64,000 bases of DNA from Moniliella sp. 'wahieum'. Its lineage: Eukaryota > Basidiomycota > Moniliellomycetes > Moniliellales > Moniliellaceae. The notes beneath the pieces are model-generated. The model made no database searches. It was not told the DNA's origin and saw only the letters and a list, made by a program, of their open reading frames with translations. The position numbers and the translations under genes are program-made. Numbering within the stretch: position 1 is the stretch's first letter; every line of letters starts with the position of its first letter. Location of the stretch: contig RSEE01000096.1 of assembly GCA_003971905.1 (NCBI GenBank), forward strand, positions 62,001 to 126,000. The letters run 5' to 3'. Below, in pieces: positions 47,310-60,232 of this stretch.

Positions 47310-47399
47310 TGACGAGAGTGGGATTCGAACCCACGCCCCGGAGGACTGCGTTGAGGGAGCTCCTTAACACAGCGCGTTAGACCACTTCGCTATCTCGCC
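47310..47399 (-). tRNA. tRNA-Leu (anticodon AAG) with short intron
   Basis: On the minus strand GGCGAGA (47399-47393) pairs with TCTCGTC (47317-47311). The D arm is GCG...CGC, the anticodon stem CTGTG/CGCAG with loop TTAAGG and AAG anticodon, and a roughly 10-base intron follows the purine after the anticodon. The long variable arm (TCCTCCGGGGC) is class II, as in Leu, and the T arm is GTGGG TTCGAAT CCCAC. A T5 run follows at plus 47303-47307. It lies just upstream of POM152 on the same strand. Confidence 0.88.
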
Positions 47400-49987
47400 T
47401 TATTAGTTTCTTCTTCTTCTCTGCTGTTTCGTCGTCCCCAATCCACTGGATTCCTCACATCGTCCATCCATATAGCACAGAGAACACCTCTTGTTCTTAA
47501 TTTCCCTCCTCTTCCCCTCTTGCGGCCCATTTCGCAGTCAGCTCCACCGTTTTCAAGCGCCGCTTCAGCCTCAGCAGCTTGACTAGCCCACAAGCAGTCT
47601 CTTGTACGACCATGATATTGGATTCTCCAGAGTCACCCACTGCACGAACATACCCCGTCAGTCCACCCTTCCATCCCCAAAGGGCCATTTGTACCCTGAA
47701 AACCTCCGAGCTAACGGCAACAATTTCGCATAACTATGGCCAAACAGAAACGAAAAAGTGGATTCAAAGTGAAGAAACAGAGCGGAGCAGACTGGATAAC
47801 GTGTACCGCGCTGTTGGCAACGATGAGAGGTTTCGCTTATATTTTCCCCTCTCACGTGCAGCTCTGAATGAAGTCGACAAAAGGCTGGAACACGGTCGAG
47901 CGGGTATACCTGTCGAAATACTGGCATGATCTCGGTTGGTATCGATGAAAAGAGCGTGCTCTCGACAACACAGTAAAAAATGTTGGAGAAGGTGGTGATG
48001 ATGTCCTCTCTCTCAATACAGCCAGCCCACCGCCGAGACAAAGACTTTGTCGCCGCTGAGAGGAGAACAGCAGAATAATGGATGTAGTCATTGAACTGAT
48101 TTTACAGGGTGGGCGGGAACTGCCCACGCATCATGCATCATGGCGGATAAACTCGATTACTGATTCGCGAAGGAAAAACTTTGCTGTGAGGATATCAGAA
48201 TTGTTGTTGCTTATTGCCCAAGTACCATTGATCTCTGTGAGGTACAAGTGGACCCTGCATAGGCTCAACAAACCAAGGCACGAAGGATTGTGTGTAATAG
48301 AGATGGAGTGACCGATAGAGGATGGATCATGGTGCGAGTCATCTGAAGGAGAGATGACCTCCTGCCGATCACCAGGGAGGATAATTTTGCTGCGAATCTA
48401 CGGTTGTAAACCTCCACCGCTTGCTGGAGCTGCTTTGGATACGGATAGTTCGGTCCCTTGCTAAGAGTGGAGAACGTGCCCATTACAGTAGTACTTTGGG
48501 CCGTTTTTGTCACGGGGAGACGGTCGTCGCCTCTTGCACAGCCACCAGCACTCCCTTATCGTCACTCTCGCTTCTCAGATTCTCCCCCTATCAATACCAC
48601 TACTCAAGTTCTCTATCTTACGCTGTTGTGACTCGGATTTTGGGCGTATCTACAAAGCCCATCACAACAATCGTTTCTTCTCGAATGTTACCCAACGATG
48701 TCCTAAGTGCTGTTACTCCGCCGCCGGACCACGAATGAAGCGCGTGTAGAACATGACAAAGCACCTCTCCCTTCTTCTCTCCACACTCTCCCCCGGCCCG
48801 ATCGTTGTCGTCCTTGCTAGTTACCTACCGTATTAGCCTAGCGCACATTGCGTCCTTTCTTCCTTTGCGTGCGGCTGCGGCGGCGGCGGCCGAAGCAGAA
48901 GAAGCGGCGCTGAACGGGAGGACGCACGACTGGCCTCATGCGCGCTCTACCGCGTACGGCGCTCGGACCATGCCCCGTCGTGTGCGGGGATTTGCTTCAC
49001 TTGCCCGGTATGCAGTGGTAGAGAAGACAGGAGCTGGGTTGAACCCAGACTGAGAATTAGAAGAAGAACAAAGAGAAGGAGAACAAAGAGAAGAAGAAGA
49101 ATAAAGAAGAAGAAGAAGAAGAGAAGAAGAAGAAGAGAAGAAAGAAGAAGAAGAAGAAGAAAAGAAAGAAGAAGAGAAGAAGAAGAAGAAGAAGAGAAGA
49201 GAAAGAAGAAGAAGAAGAAGAGAAGAAGAAGAAGCAGAAGAAGGAGGTGGCACAAGGCAGAGGATAGGGATACTGGCGTAGTGCTCGGATGTGCAAGATG
49301 GTCAGGGGTGACTTCGGAGGTGGCCGGCCCCATAGGACCCTGGTCAACATTCTCCGCTTGCGCTCGTCTATAAAAGTCCAAAACACTACGCATGGTTTCG
49401 ACTCGGTTTCTCGCTTCGTTTCTTGTCTCGGGCCCGCTTTGCACTTGAGCCTCGCCTCGTGTCTCACATCGTGCCTCTCGTGCTTGGTCCTCACTTCTTC
49501 CGCCTGACTCGTTTCCCCTTTTCGCTGTAGACACGTTGGGTTTCCCTTTGTTCCCCTTCTCTTATATAAAACCTGTCTGTTCTTAGATCCAATTGTGATG
49601 GCCTAAGCCGCCCATCATTCTTTTCCCCTCACCCTTCTGCCGGCTTTAGGCAAACTCCACTCTAGAAGCATCACCTTTCCGATCAGCTCGCTTGCCCTCC
49701 TTCACCCATCGAGCTCCCCGCTCTCTGGTCTGGCCTCTAACGTGCAACCTTCTTATTACAGAGCTGAGTGGTTCTTCCGACGATAGCAAAGCACTACTCG
49801 TGACCCTCCAATGTTCACGCCAGTGTCCTGGCACTACTTTGGAGATCTGCAACGTGCTCAGTCCTCCGTGAGTCTTGTCTTGATCAGCAGGGAAGGTCTC
49901 CGCCTGACAGGCAACATCCTTGTTACTCCCTAGCTCACCAGCAATCCCATCGGCCTGCTTCAGCGACCACCTCTTGGTCTTTCCGAA
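47400..49987. other. AT-richer gene-poor block, part 1
   Basis: No recognisable gene. Base composition is visibly richer in A and T than the genes to the left. It contains an almost pure purine GAA/GAGAA tract (49053-49247) and a TATATAAAAC box near 49564. Open frames of 60-120 codons show no family motif. Confidence 0.45.
49053..49247. repeat. purine tract of GAA/GAGAA units
   Basis: About 195 bases nearly all A and G, mostly AAG/AGA triplets with AGAGAAG interruptions. The complementary strand encodes only Ser/Leu/Phe runs and is not a real gene. Confidence 0.92.
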
Positions 49988-50362
49988 TCATTTGGTCCAG
50001 GCATCCATTGCCGTCGATCTCTCTCCAGCTTTCATTCTTCTGTGTGCGGATTCCGCCGTGATCCTACAACTGGGTTGAGTTGTTCTAGACAGACAAACAC
50101 GTCGGACCCTGTCTTTGCCTGCGCCTACAGGCACACGCTCGTCCTGCTCGTTCCAGTGCATACGCAACTGTTTTGCCACGCGACCCAACATCCCAATTGA
50201 GAAGCCTCTCACTTCGTCTTCAGTTCCGCGTTCGTATCCTCCGATAGCGTCCAAACTCGATAAACCCTGAGTAGCCCCTCCTCCGTCAAGGGAAAGCACC
50301 CTAACTACCTTGAGTGAGCTATATAGGATCCATTTCGGTGCCCTCATATGACAAGGAAACAA
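49988..50362 (-). pseudogene. patatin-like phospholipase remnant
   Basis: The minus-strand frame contains VRVLSLDGGGATQGLSSLDAI, close to the patatin oxyanion motif 'VRxLSLDGGGxRGLSSL', followed later by GFSIGMLGRVAKQLRMHW, which resembles the stretch after the catalytic Ser motif ('GGLIAIMLGRLxMxV'). The GTSTGG nucleophile elbow itself is missing and spacing is shorter than in real patatin domains, so this looks like a decayed or internally deleted copy. Fungal patatin genes of this type often belong to STAND/NLR-like multigene families, which would suit this gene-poor block. No downstream NB or repeat domain was found. Confidence 0.45.
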
Positions 50363-53300
50363 AAGAATCCCCAGATGCGGGATTCAATTCGCTTCACCGG
50401 ATCCAAAGTGTTTTGACAATGGGAACTAGGTGAGGCGCGTGACCATATTGGAATGGATGGGAAATGTTTGACTGCGACTTGGGTGAACGCAAGAGTGAAG
50501 GTAATATGTTTCGAGCTTCATATGATGATGGAACTTTTGACGAGGAGTCTGGGTGTCGATGCAATCCACCGTGGCAGGTCGACAAAAAACCAAGCCCGTT
50601 CAACCAAAAAAAAAAGATGTGATCTCTCTCCCAGTGACGGCGAGATATCGGAAGGGCTATATACCTTCCCCAGAGGCTGCCCCATTTTGACGCGCGAGTG
50701 TGGCACCAGCTGCCCTTGGAACGTGTGTACTAAATTATCGCACCAAGGGTGCTAGAGCTCGATGCGCTCTCTGAAGGTATAGCATTCCATCGGCACCCAA
50801 TCGCGTGTGTGTTCGTCCCCAAGACATGATGGGTGAGGGAGAGAGCAGCAAGTACCTGACGGCCCATATCGAGAAGTGTCGGGATCAGAGTCACTTGATC
50901 ACGTTCCTTGTCACCAAGTTGTCTGATGGCCCCCTTGATTTATTACCCTGTTTCCCCCCTTTGGATTGTGCTCCCTCTTCCCCTCCATGTGATTTAGCTC
51001 GCATGTTCTCTTCTTCTCCGAGGCATATATACCTCGCTTCCTTTCCATTCGATGAATATGATCCTCGTCCTTTCCCCCATCTCCATCTCCTGCGTTAGGT
51101 TTGATCCCACTCAGCCTTCCGGCTTTCAGCCCAACCACCCACCCCACTCACTCTGGACACATCTCCCCGCCTCCCTCCTCCCTCCCCTACACCATGTCCA
51201 GCCGCCGCACACGTGCCATTGCACCCCCGCGGCCCACCCCGAGATGGATGATGCGACGACTCTCCGTCGCCCCCCGCCCCCACCAACCACTGCGGTGCCT
51301 CAGGATCGGCTCCCCCCCCCCGCGTGGTCACCTCCCCCACACCCACCCCCTTCGCCGCCGATGCCCAAGCACAACAAGCTCTTATCGCGGCCACCATCGA
51401 GGCTCTTTTGCCGCGACTCATAACTCATCACCCTCCAATCCCGCACCCGCGCCCGAACCGCGCCCGCGCCTAGCGCCACACCTACCCTCATGATTTTCTG
51501 TTAGAGCCGACGAGATGCCTGAATAAAGGGAAACATTACGCACAGGTATGTGTGCGACTATACCCAACCGGCAGTGAGCCTCTGCTGTCGCATATAGGGA
51601 AAGCTGTATCAGGGTCGCTAGCAGGCGCTGATAGGCAGACTCTACAGTGCATTGAACATGGTGTGGACGCTGAATCATCAAATGGGGTGCATGGCAGGAG
51701 AGGTCGCTTCAGGACCAACCAGCCTGCTGGCCTGCTCCGCAGGTGGATTTTTTCGGGGGAGTGGTGATTATAGTTGTCTCTTCAACCACCTCTCATCACT
51801 AACAGCCGCTGTCAGCCGCCAGGGATGCCAGAGTTGATCTGTTCAGCACTCAACATGATGTATTACAGAGGGCCGGTTGGAAGTTCGACAGGGGAATTGA
51901 CGCATATATACATTACACAGGAATGCACATATGCTCACACATCGGACGACAGGCGCGGGGTCACCAATACTGCTACTGACGCACACGCAGTCGTGTCTTG
52001 TCGCGCCCCTCATGTCCAGCGATGGATCGTTGGCAGTGACTGGAAAAGCGCGCTGAAGATGAGATGAGAAACATATAATTGCTCTCACCGTGCCACAGGA
52101 GAAGCCATCGTAGACCTTAAAAGCATGGGGAGAAGTCCACGGAGCGGTCGCCACGGTCAAACGAGGTCATGTAGGGCACGAAGTCGGGATTGCGCTGTTG
52201 GATCTCATCGACCGGTAAACGCACACCATCATCGGCTCGGCGGTTTCCGCCCGTCTTGGTAAGAGCTCTCCGCGGCACGGTGGCCGAACTCTTGGATACA
52301 AGCCGAGGGGTCGCATCAGACGTATATTTGACCCTGGTTTAGATCATCCTCGACCTCTTGCAGTGTGTGTTTCCTGTCATCATCACACGCTGTTTATATC
52401 TGATCGTGTGATTGCTGCTCCTCCCTCTGGCATCGTTCGCAATTTGGCGACAGGGCCCAAATTTCGAACAATGGGCGGCAAGCGTCTTGGCGCCAGAGAC
52501 AAGCCTTATAACATACAGTAGCGCAAAATTAATACCTAAGGACCAGAGGACGGGGTCCCGCGATGCATACTTATGAGGAGAGGGATCGGGGGTGGGGGAG
52601 TGCTGAGGCTGAAATGGGTTTAAAGACAGAAATGTTGAGACTGTGGAGTCGGTGCTTGAAGGATAAAGTTGGTACGGGAAGGATTACACGGAGGCTGGTG
52701 CGGAAGTTGGGAAGCGACTTGGGACAAGAAGCTGAGACCGGAAGCTGGGGGGGCAAGAGCTGGGATGAGGAAAATTCCTCGGTCGAGACACGTGCCAACT
52801 ACGCTGCGTGTGCCTTCGCCCCCAAAGGTCACCAGGTCCAAAGAGCGGACGCAGGTCAACTACGTGGCCTGATAAGGGCAACTTCAGGGTATATGAAGTG
52901 GGCAAGCAGGACGAGTGTGCAAAGAGCCTCCTTCATCAACCATCAGCATCATTCTAATGCCCCCCTTTCATGTTGTTACAGAGGGCATGAAAGACGACGG
53001 AAAAATAAGCCGCCTTGCTATTATTACAGGCTTCTCTGCACTCCTTAGTTGGCCGGAACTTGGTCCACCTCACGACCTTCTTACTTGCTCCTTCTGAATA
53101 CGACTGAGTTGGGTCAAGACCTCACTCGCACTTTGCACCACAACCATAGCAGCGACTGATGGAACCAGCCCGGTAGCCGTGGTCGCCGCAACAATCCGAC
53201 GTTTCCATGGAGACGACTGCCCGTTTCCTTTACTTTCCATGTCGGCAATCAAGTACATCGTCTTGACCATGTGTGTTTCCTTACCACACTGTATTAGCCC

Positions 53301-54254
53301 CTTTCCGCCGTGACCGTTCTTACATTCCTGCCCTTTTCGCTTTATCTATGCCCCCCGCCCCCCCCCCGTTCACGAAGAGAAGATGAAGAAAAAATCAGAA
53401 GATTGTTGCTGATGATGCAGTAATAAAACTGGTCGCATGTCACTGGTGTAGCACGCAATTCATCCATACCACAGTTCTTGTTTCCGTTATAGTCCCGACA
53501 TGGTTCCCAGAGCCCGTGGCTTTGAGATCCAATAACGAGGTGTCCTTGCTCTCTCGCAAACTGTTGCGTCGCTGCTGGGTATGATGGGAATAGGATCCTT
53601 AGACTACATTAATAACTCACAATAAACCGGAAAGTGACAAATACATTTCATTTCTCTGTGCAACTCGCAAGAGCCTGACATATGAGCCCAACGGGGATGA
53701 GCGAAGCATATGCACGGCTGGGGCTACATGGAACCAATCATCAGAACTCCCGTTGTCATCCATACCGGAAACGCGTGTATGCACTGTTTACACTGATGGA
53801 AGCCAATACATACGAAACGATGGGAAATTTCGCTGGGGGTTACGTAGTGTGCTTGCCATACTGGGAAACATGCTGGCGAGTCAAAACGTCATTATTGTGT
53901 TGAGCTTCCATTCCAGAATCTATGCCCAGATTGTCCTGTCGAAACCTACAGAATCGCCAGAATGGTGAAGCTATGTTCCAAAGTTGATGCACACCTACCG
54001 GTATGATTGGTGATTAGCATGTTACGATATTGAGATGTCAAAGTAATGTTCATATGCGGTTAGGCGACGCTATCAATTTTGCGAAATGCGTTATATGTCC
54101 TTCAGTATTCATACATCCGGCATGAACACCAGCAAAAATAAACATTGATCGATGCCCACCATCCTCATACTCATCAGATCAGCACAATTAATCATTTTAG
54201 TAACAGCTCTGGGTTATTAGAAACCTAGTCATCTTTTTACGCTCTTGGCACCCC
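50363..54254. other. AT-richer gene-poor block, part 2
   Basis: About 3.9 kb with no gene I can name. Coding-like pieces without recognised family: a Pro-rich frame starting MSSRRTR near 51194 followed by AQQALIAATIEALLPRL in another frame (possibly an old element relic), a minus-strand frame from about 52335 to TAA 52117-52119, and a 66-codon minus frame (53070-53270) with one hydrophobic stretch. A C-run lies near 53351-53368. Confidence 0.4.
52117..52335 (-). other. coding-like fragment, family unknown
   Basis: A minus-strand frame of about 70 codons without a start reads SATVPRRALTKTGGNRR, DGVRLPVDEIQQRNPDFVPY, TSFDRGDRSVDFSPCF and ends at TAA. An acidic lead (DDDRKHTLQEVEDDLNQG) sits upstream in another frame. 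Residue balance looks like protein rather than chance, but I recognise no family. Confidence 0.25.
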
Positions 54255-54416
54255 TGTTGACATCCGTCCTAGGACCGCGCGGACCCTGAGACTCGTGAGT
54301 CGGTTCTCATTCCTTCCGAGCTCGCACCAGTCTTCTGGACCAGTCAGTCGCAGAAGCTCCTTAGTCCAATAGGAGGTTCAGTGTGATTACATTCTGTGGT
54401 AGTAGCGAGGCCGACA
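54255..54416. mobile_element. solo LTR, Ty1/copia, same family as the 55.3 kb element
   Basis: 162 bases starting TGTTGACATCC and ending GAGGCCGACA, flanked on both sides by ACCCC (54250-54254 and 54417-54421), a perfect 5-base target-site duplication. It differs from the LTRs of the full element at roughly nine positions plus a 2-base length change, so it is an older insertion that was reduced to one LTR by recombination between its ends. Confidence 0.95.
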
Positions 54417-55332
54417 ACCCCTCCATCCCTCCTTCCCCTTTATCAGTGTCTGTGTTTGTGGAAAGTACTCCAAAGTCTTCTTGGATGGATTTCAGGTTGT
54501 GCACCTCGCCGTAGTGTCAGGGTTCCCTCGCACGATCCTCAAGTTAGTTGCGTCCGACTAAGCTCGCAGGCCCCGTACAATTTGAAGTTTTCTGTCGTCC
54601 TCCCTTTAGACGTGGATTAAACATGGCAAATGCGTCGTTGTCCAATGTAAATAGGGACCTAATTTTTAGACCTACATCCATTATCTTGAGACAGAGAGTT
54701 GGTAAAGCCCCTCTATGAGAAGTATCCGTCCGGCATTTAGCTCCACCCCCGCTATCAATATTGTGGCATTGATGTGAATCCGCTTTCATTTCACAATATG
54801 CTTTGAGTGTGGGGAAGAAGTTGAATAGCTCAGTGCAATTGATTGGTTGCCTTGATGACCGTGCCATGTACACCCAAGTGCCTGCGACATGAAGCATCCA
54901 CGGGACCGTTGATATCCTCCAAACGCCTGTGCGGTATTTTGCCATCGTATTGCTACAAAACGATCGCCAGATATCACCGGAAGGGTTCTGACGGTGCGAT
55001 TGTCCCACCTTAGGAACTTGCAATAACACACAAAGAAGGAGCCGGAAGGAGTCGACCGGGTGGGCTTGCGCAGGAAGCTAAAAAACCGTCTCGTATTTAT
55101 GGTGCAGCCAGAGTGCAGTCCCGAGCGCAGCGCATTCCACTACTCGCCAGATATACAATGGGGGAGTATGAGCATGAACAATGCAGCCATATCAGCACCA
55201 TCACCTCCATACCGCATATCCAGGCCCTGTTCTCCAAGCAATCATTAGGACTCGGGTTATGCAGGATCAAGTTCATCATCGTCACGGCATCAACCACTGT
55301 TGGGCGGGACCGTTCAATCTGCTGGTGGTTTA
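54417..55332. other. spacer between solo LTR and full element
   Basis: No gene seen; AT-richer like the block to the left. Frames of 60-160 codons on either strand carry no recognised motif. Confidence 0.4.
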
Positions 55333-55492
55333 TGTTGACATCCGTCCTAGGACCGCGCGGACCCTGAGTCACGTGAGTCAGCTTTCATTCCTTCCGAGCT
55401 CGCACCAGTCTTCTGGACGAGTCAGTCGCAGAAGCTTCTTAGTCCAATACGACGTTCAGTGCTCACATTCTGTGGTAGTAGCGAGGCCGACA
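55333..55492 (+). repeat. 5' LTR of the copia element
   Basis: 160 bases, TG...CA ends, identical to the 3' LTR. Left flank is GTTTA. Confidence 0.96.
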
Positions 55493-58400
55493 GAGTTACA
55501 TCCTTATCTGCTCATCCCTGAGCTGGCCAAAACTACACCCACAACCATGGGCGCCAACGCTAACACCGATCTCTCGGTCAGCGACACCACAATGGTGAAC
55601 AAGCGCGATTACTGGACACCAACCGGTCGCGATCCGCCACCGATTGGCACCGACAACGAGGAACTCATGATGCTTTGCGCCGAAGCGCACCTGTGGTTCA
55701 AGAAGACGAACGACATCGATGTCGTTAAAGAGAAGATCAACAGAGCTATACACGACAGAGCCGAGTGGCTTGGATGGAAGGACGAACCTACGTCTATCAC
55801 GACAAACTGGGTTCGACGGGCTACGAATTTTGTGGTGCAAAACATCCACCAAATGGAAACTCAACCCAACGCAACTTTGGGGGCACCTACAGGCGCAGCC
55901 TCGCGACCCGAGTACGACCTTTACAGATCACTACGCGAGTCTCCCACCAAGAATATCAAGTGGCCTGATCTGAACAAAGACCCGTCCGCCTACAGCGCTT
56001 GGGAAGACGAATTTCTCTTCGCGATAACAGATGCCCACCCCCACGCAAGCGACGTCGTCCAGAATGGTCGCAGCTCCCGCTACTTCACCGAGGACCTCGA
56101 CAGACGCTTGCACAACCTTCTTAGGGAAGCCATGCCGTCAACCCTCTTCCGGACGATCCGCACCCACCACGAAATATCATGCACCCAGGACACGCTGAAC
56201 ATGCTGCGTCAGCGGTATGGATATACGCCTACCGCAAACAGAGGGCCTCTACTCATTCGCTACTTTTCGGCCGACCAAGGAAACCGATCGGGTCGAGACT
56301 ACCTCGACTACATGGAAGAGATCAGTGCAAGCCTGACGCGAGCGGGCATCCCACTTACGGAAGAGCAGGAACGCACTGGGATCCTACTCGGCTTACGCGA
56401 CATGAGCATTCGCCAGCGTGAAGAGCGCTCGAGTCTAGACAAGTTACGGCAGGCCGTGATGGACATACCAGCCGCCACGTATCCCGGTGGAGAAAGGAAG
56501 AGAAACGGAGGCAAGCCGGTCAACGGAGGAACGCCTTGGACTCGACCCGACAGCGGGGGACGACCCACCAGCGGGGGAAAAAACTCCAGCGGGGGCAAAG
56601 CCGGCGACGACAACCTCGCGGACACAAAGACCAAGGGGCAAGACCGCACCAACCAACCCTGGCGCAGCGCGACGTCTAATAAACCTGTTGTCCCTCCGCG
56701 CAACCCAGGCCGAGCCAACGCTCACGTCGCTCAGAGAGCGAGCTCTCCCGAGTCTGAAGTGATTGACGTTGATGCGGGCACAGCTGACTACTAGGAACTC
56801 GGGGGCGAAATGCGAATCATCCGGGCATTATATGACAGTGGGGCATTCCCATCCATTTGGAAAGACAAATCCGTCTTCACATCCATGACCCCTTGCGACG
56901 ACGAGATAGAGGTTGCTAACGGGACACATGTAAAGGCGGAAGGACGAGGCACGGCCACAATCCGTATCCGATGCTTAGGAGGACACCAAATGGAGATAAA
57001 ACTCCCCAACAGCCTATACATGCCCCGTTTCAGCCGAAATCTCGTCAGTGTAGCACACCTGTCGAACACCGGAATCGCATCATACTTCGCCCCACACCAG
57101 AAGGGTATCTGGCTTGGTAACCCAGGATCCACCCTACGAAAAGTAACCGGCAGTGACTATCAATTCACGATCTTACACAACCCGCGAACGCCACCCACAC
57201 CCCTGCGGGCCATGGCGACCAAACCGATCAAACCGGCCGACCCACCCTCAACCCCAAACTCCCTCGCAGCATCCCTGGCCCTGGACCACGTCTCTAAAGC
57301 CCACAAACGCTGGAAACCACGCAGCCATCGACCTCCTCCCCTGGCTTACACGATCGGAAACCGCAGGCCTCCGCGTCACAGCCAAGCATATCTCCCTCTG
57401 TCGTTCAGAGTGGGATTGCCCAACATGCGCGGTGGCACTAGCGACAGCATCGCCCCATCCGAGCCGGGACCGCCTCCGATCCAAAAGACCTTTCGAGGTC
57501 CTCCACGTCGACGTAGTAGACCTCCCCCGGGTAACCGGCATGGGGCACGGATACGCCCTCGTCGCCGTTGATGACTTCACGCGGTACGTCTTCACCACAG
57601 CGATCCCGACAAAGGGCGCTGCAACGAAGGAACTGCGGAACCTCATATTGCGGGAGCAACGCTACGGCCCGGACAGACTGCTGCGGACTTTGCGCACGGA
57701 CAACGCCCCCGAATTGACAAGCGCACTGCAACCTTTTCTGGACGAGCAAGGCATCACGTCAGAACGGACAATCCCGGGGCAGAGTGCTAGCAACGGTGTG
57801 GCTGAGCGTGCCATCCGAACCATAACGACTCGTGCAAGGCAGTTGCTCTTGGGTACAGGTCTTCCGACGTCGGACTGGTGGGAACACAGCCTCCACGCTG
57901 CGTGCTTCACCCAAAACCAAATGCCACTCAAAACATCCGGGGAAGACAACAAATCGCGATTTGAGCGATACAAAGGCCACGCATACTCGTTACCGATGCA
58001 ACCCTTTGGCCGCGTTGCATACCTCCATCTGCCCGAGTCACGCCGCGAGCACAAGCTCAGCGCGCGGGCAGAGGAAGGTATGCTGGTAGGATACCACCAT
58101 CAGCGCGGATCAAAGGGATGGCTCTTCGCCACATACCAACCATCCCTGGGTACCTTCACCTACCGCTGGTCGAAACCGTACAAATGGGGCAACGCCATCT
58201 ACCCCCATCTCCACCCCGACCACTTCCCACCCGACATCTCCAAATCACCTCAAATTAAAATCGACAGTGAAAAAGACGCTAACCCTACTCCGCCAGCCGC
58301 GGCAGCACCCATGCCCCGAACCGCCGCCACACCCCAGACACCCGCTCCACCACCACCCCCCCTCCGCGCCGCTACCCCCTCCGCCAGCGCACCACCCGCA

Positions 58401-60232
58401 CCTCCCTCGACCTGCACACACTCCCAATCGCTGACGACCCCACCGACACGACCTACCATGCTCGTGCTGCAGCCGCCACGCCCCACTGCGCCGCACCAGA
58501 GATCGGCATCGCCCGCCCCCTACCTGACACATCCGCCCCCCCGTTTGCCGACACAGTTCAACCTCCCGAATACGCCGCCATGACTGCTCTCAGCGCACCC
58601 ATCCACCCGGACACGGTTCAGCTCACCAAGGATGGCGTACCCCTCGCTCCCAAGACGCTCAAGGGTCTCGAGACTCACCCCTCCTTTGCCATGGTCAAGC
58701 AGGCTATGGCCGACGAGGTGGCCACACTCGCGCGATACGGCACCTACGAGGCTACGTACCCACCACCGGGTGCACAAATCCTCATAGGACTATGGCGCAT
58801 CACCACAAAGACGGACGCCGAGGGCCGGTTCCTGCGCCACCGCGCGCGCTTTGTCGCGGGCGGACACCAACAATCGGCCGAGACTTGGGGCCAGACGTTC
58901 GCACCATCGGTGCGCACACCTGCCATCCTGACCCTCGTCGTGCTGGCCGAGAAGTATAAGTTTGGCCTCTTCTCGGCGGACGTCAATGCAGCGTACCTGA
59001 ACGCCCCCCTCGAAGAAGCAGTCTACATCCGCCCACCCCCCTACTTCCCCGAAGCGGGTGGTCGCGTGTGGCGTCTCAAGAAGAGTCTATACGGGCTACA
59101 TCAGAGCGGAGCAAACTGGGCACGATACATCCGGAACCTGCTGCGTGACAAGCTCGGCTTCACGCAAAGCTTGACCGAGCCCTGCTTGTTCGTGCGCGCT
59201 GCACCACCGGGTGAGCAGATCCTCCTGGCGGTCCACACCGACGATCTGCTCCTCGCATGCAAGTCACACCAAAAGTACGAGGAGTTTATGGCCGAGATAA
59301 ACACACACATTGATGTTCGTGGTAACGGTCCCCTTCACTACCACCTGGGATGCCAATACGATCGGATCGGTGGGGAGCTGTACCTGAGCCAACCAAAGTT
59401 CATCGAGGAAGTGGTGGCAAAGCACCACATCAAAGCCCCGTGGATCCGGACTCTCCCACATCCCGTACGGATGATACCGCCCCGTGCCGACCCTGAACCC
59501 CCATCCCTCCCAGCCTTGCGCAAGGCATATCAGGGGAAGATCGGATCGGGACTGTGGGCTGCACGAATGGGCCGGCCTGACTCCCTCTTCGCTATCACGG
59601 CCCTCAGCAGAGCCGCTGCCGACCCATCGCAGCAGCATCATCAAGCAGTCGATGACTTCCTTCGCTACCTGTACCATACTCGAGGAAAGGGCCTGAGGTT
59701 GACCCCAACATCAGATGCACCGGCCATTGCGCTGTATACAGATTCCGACTTGGCGGGAGATCCCATCCAGGCACGCTCCACATCTGGATGCCTACTGATG
59801 GTGTACGGTGTGCCGGTGTCGTGGCGATCCATTCTTCAGCCGAAGAGCGTTACCAGTACCGCCGCCGCCGAATATACGGCAGGATATGATGGACTGGTTG
59901 ACGCCAACTATGTCAAGAACATCATGATCGAGCTTGGGGCCATCGGCGAGGGTACACCCATTCATTGGTATTGCGACAATAAGTCTGTCGTCGATCTCGC
60001 CCACAAATTTGGCAGCACCGGCAAGCTCCGAGAGCTGAAGATCCGGTACCACAATGTACGGCAACACGTGGACTCGGGCGAGGCCATACTTGTACACATC
60101 CCCGGCGAAAGGAACCCAGCGGACGTCCTCACCAAGCCTCTCGGCCGTCCCGCCCTGACAAGCCATCTTGCTCAACTCCGCGTCGAGGAGATGGATCCAG
60201 TCCACATGACTGGGCCCTCCGGTCAGCGGGGG

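Noticed and set aside
48936-49534. Minus-strand frames of poly Ser/Phe/Leu
   Set aside because: They are the complement of the GAA purine tract and have no natural protein features.
50380-50410. Possible tRNA 3' half (GGGATTCAATTCGCTTCACCGG)
   Set aside because: No matching 5' half, D arm or terminator around it.
51052-51493. Pro-rich frame starting MSSRRTR as a host gene
   Set aside because: The coding-like part changes frame and resembles a short low-complexity relic, perhaps of an old element; not enough to name.
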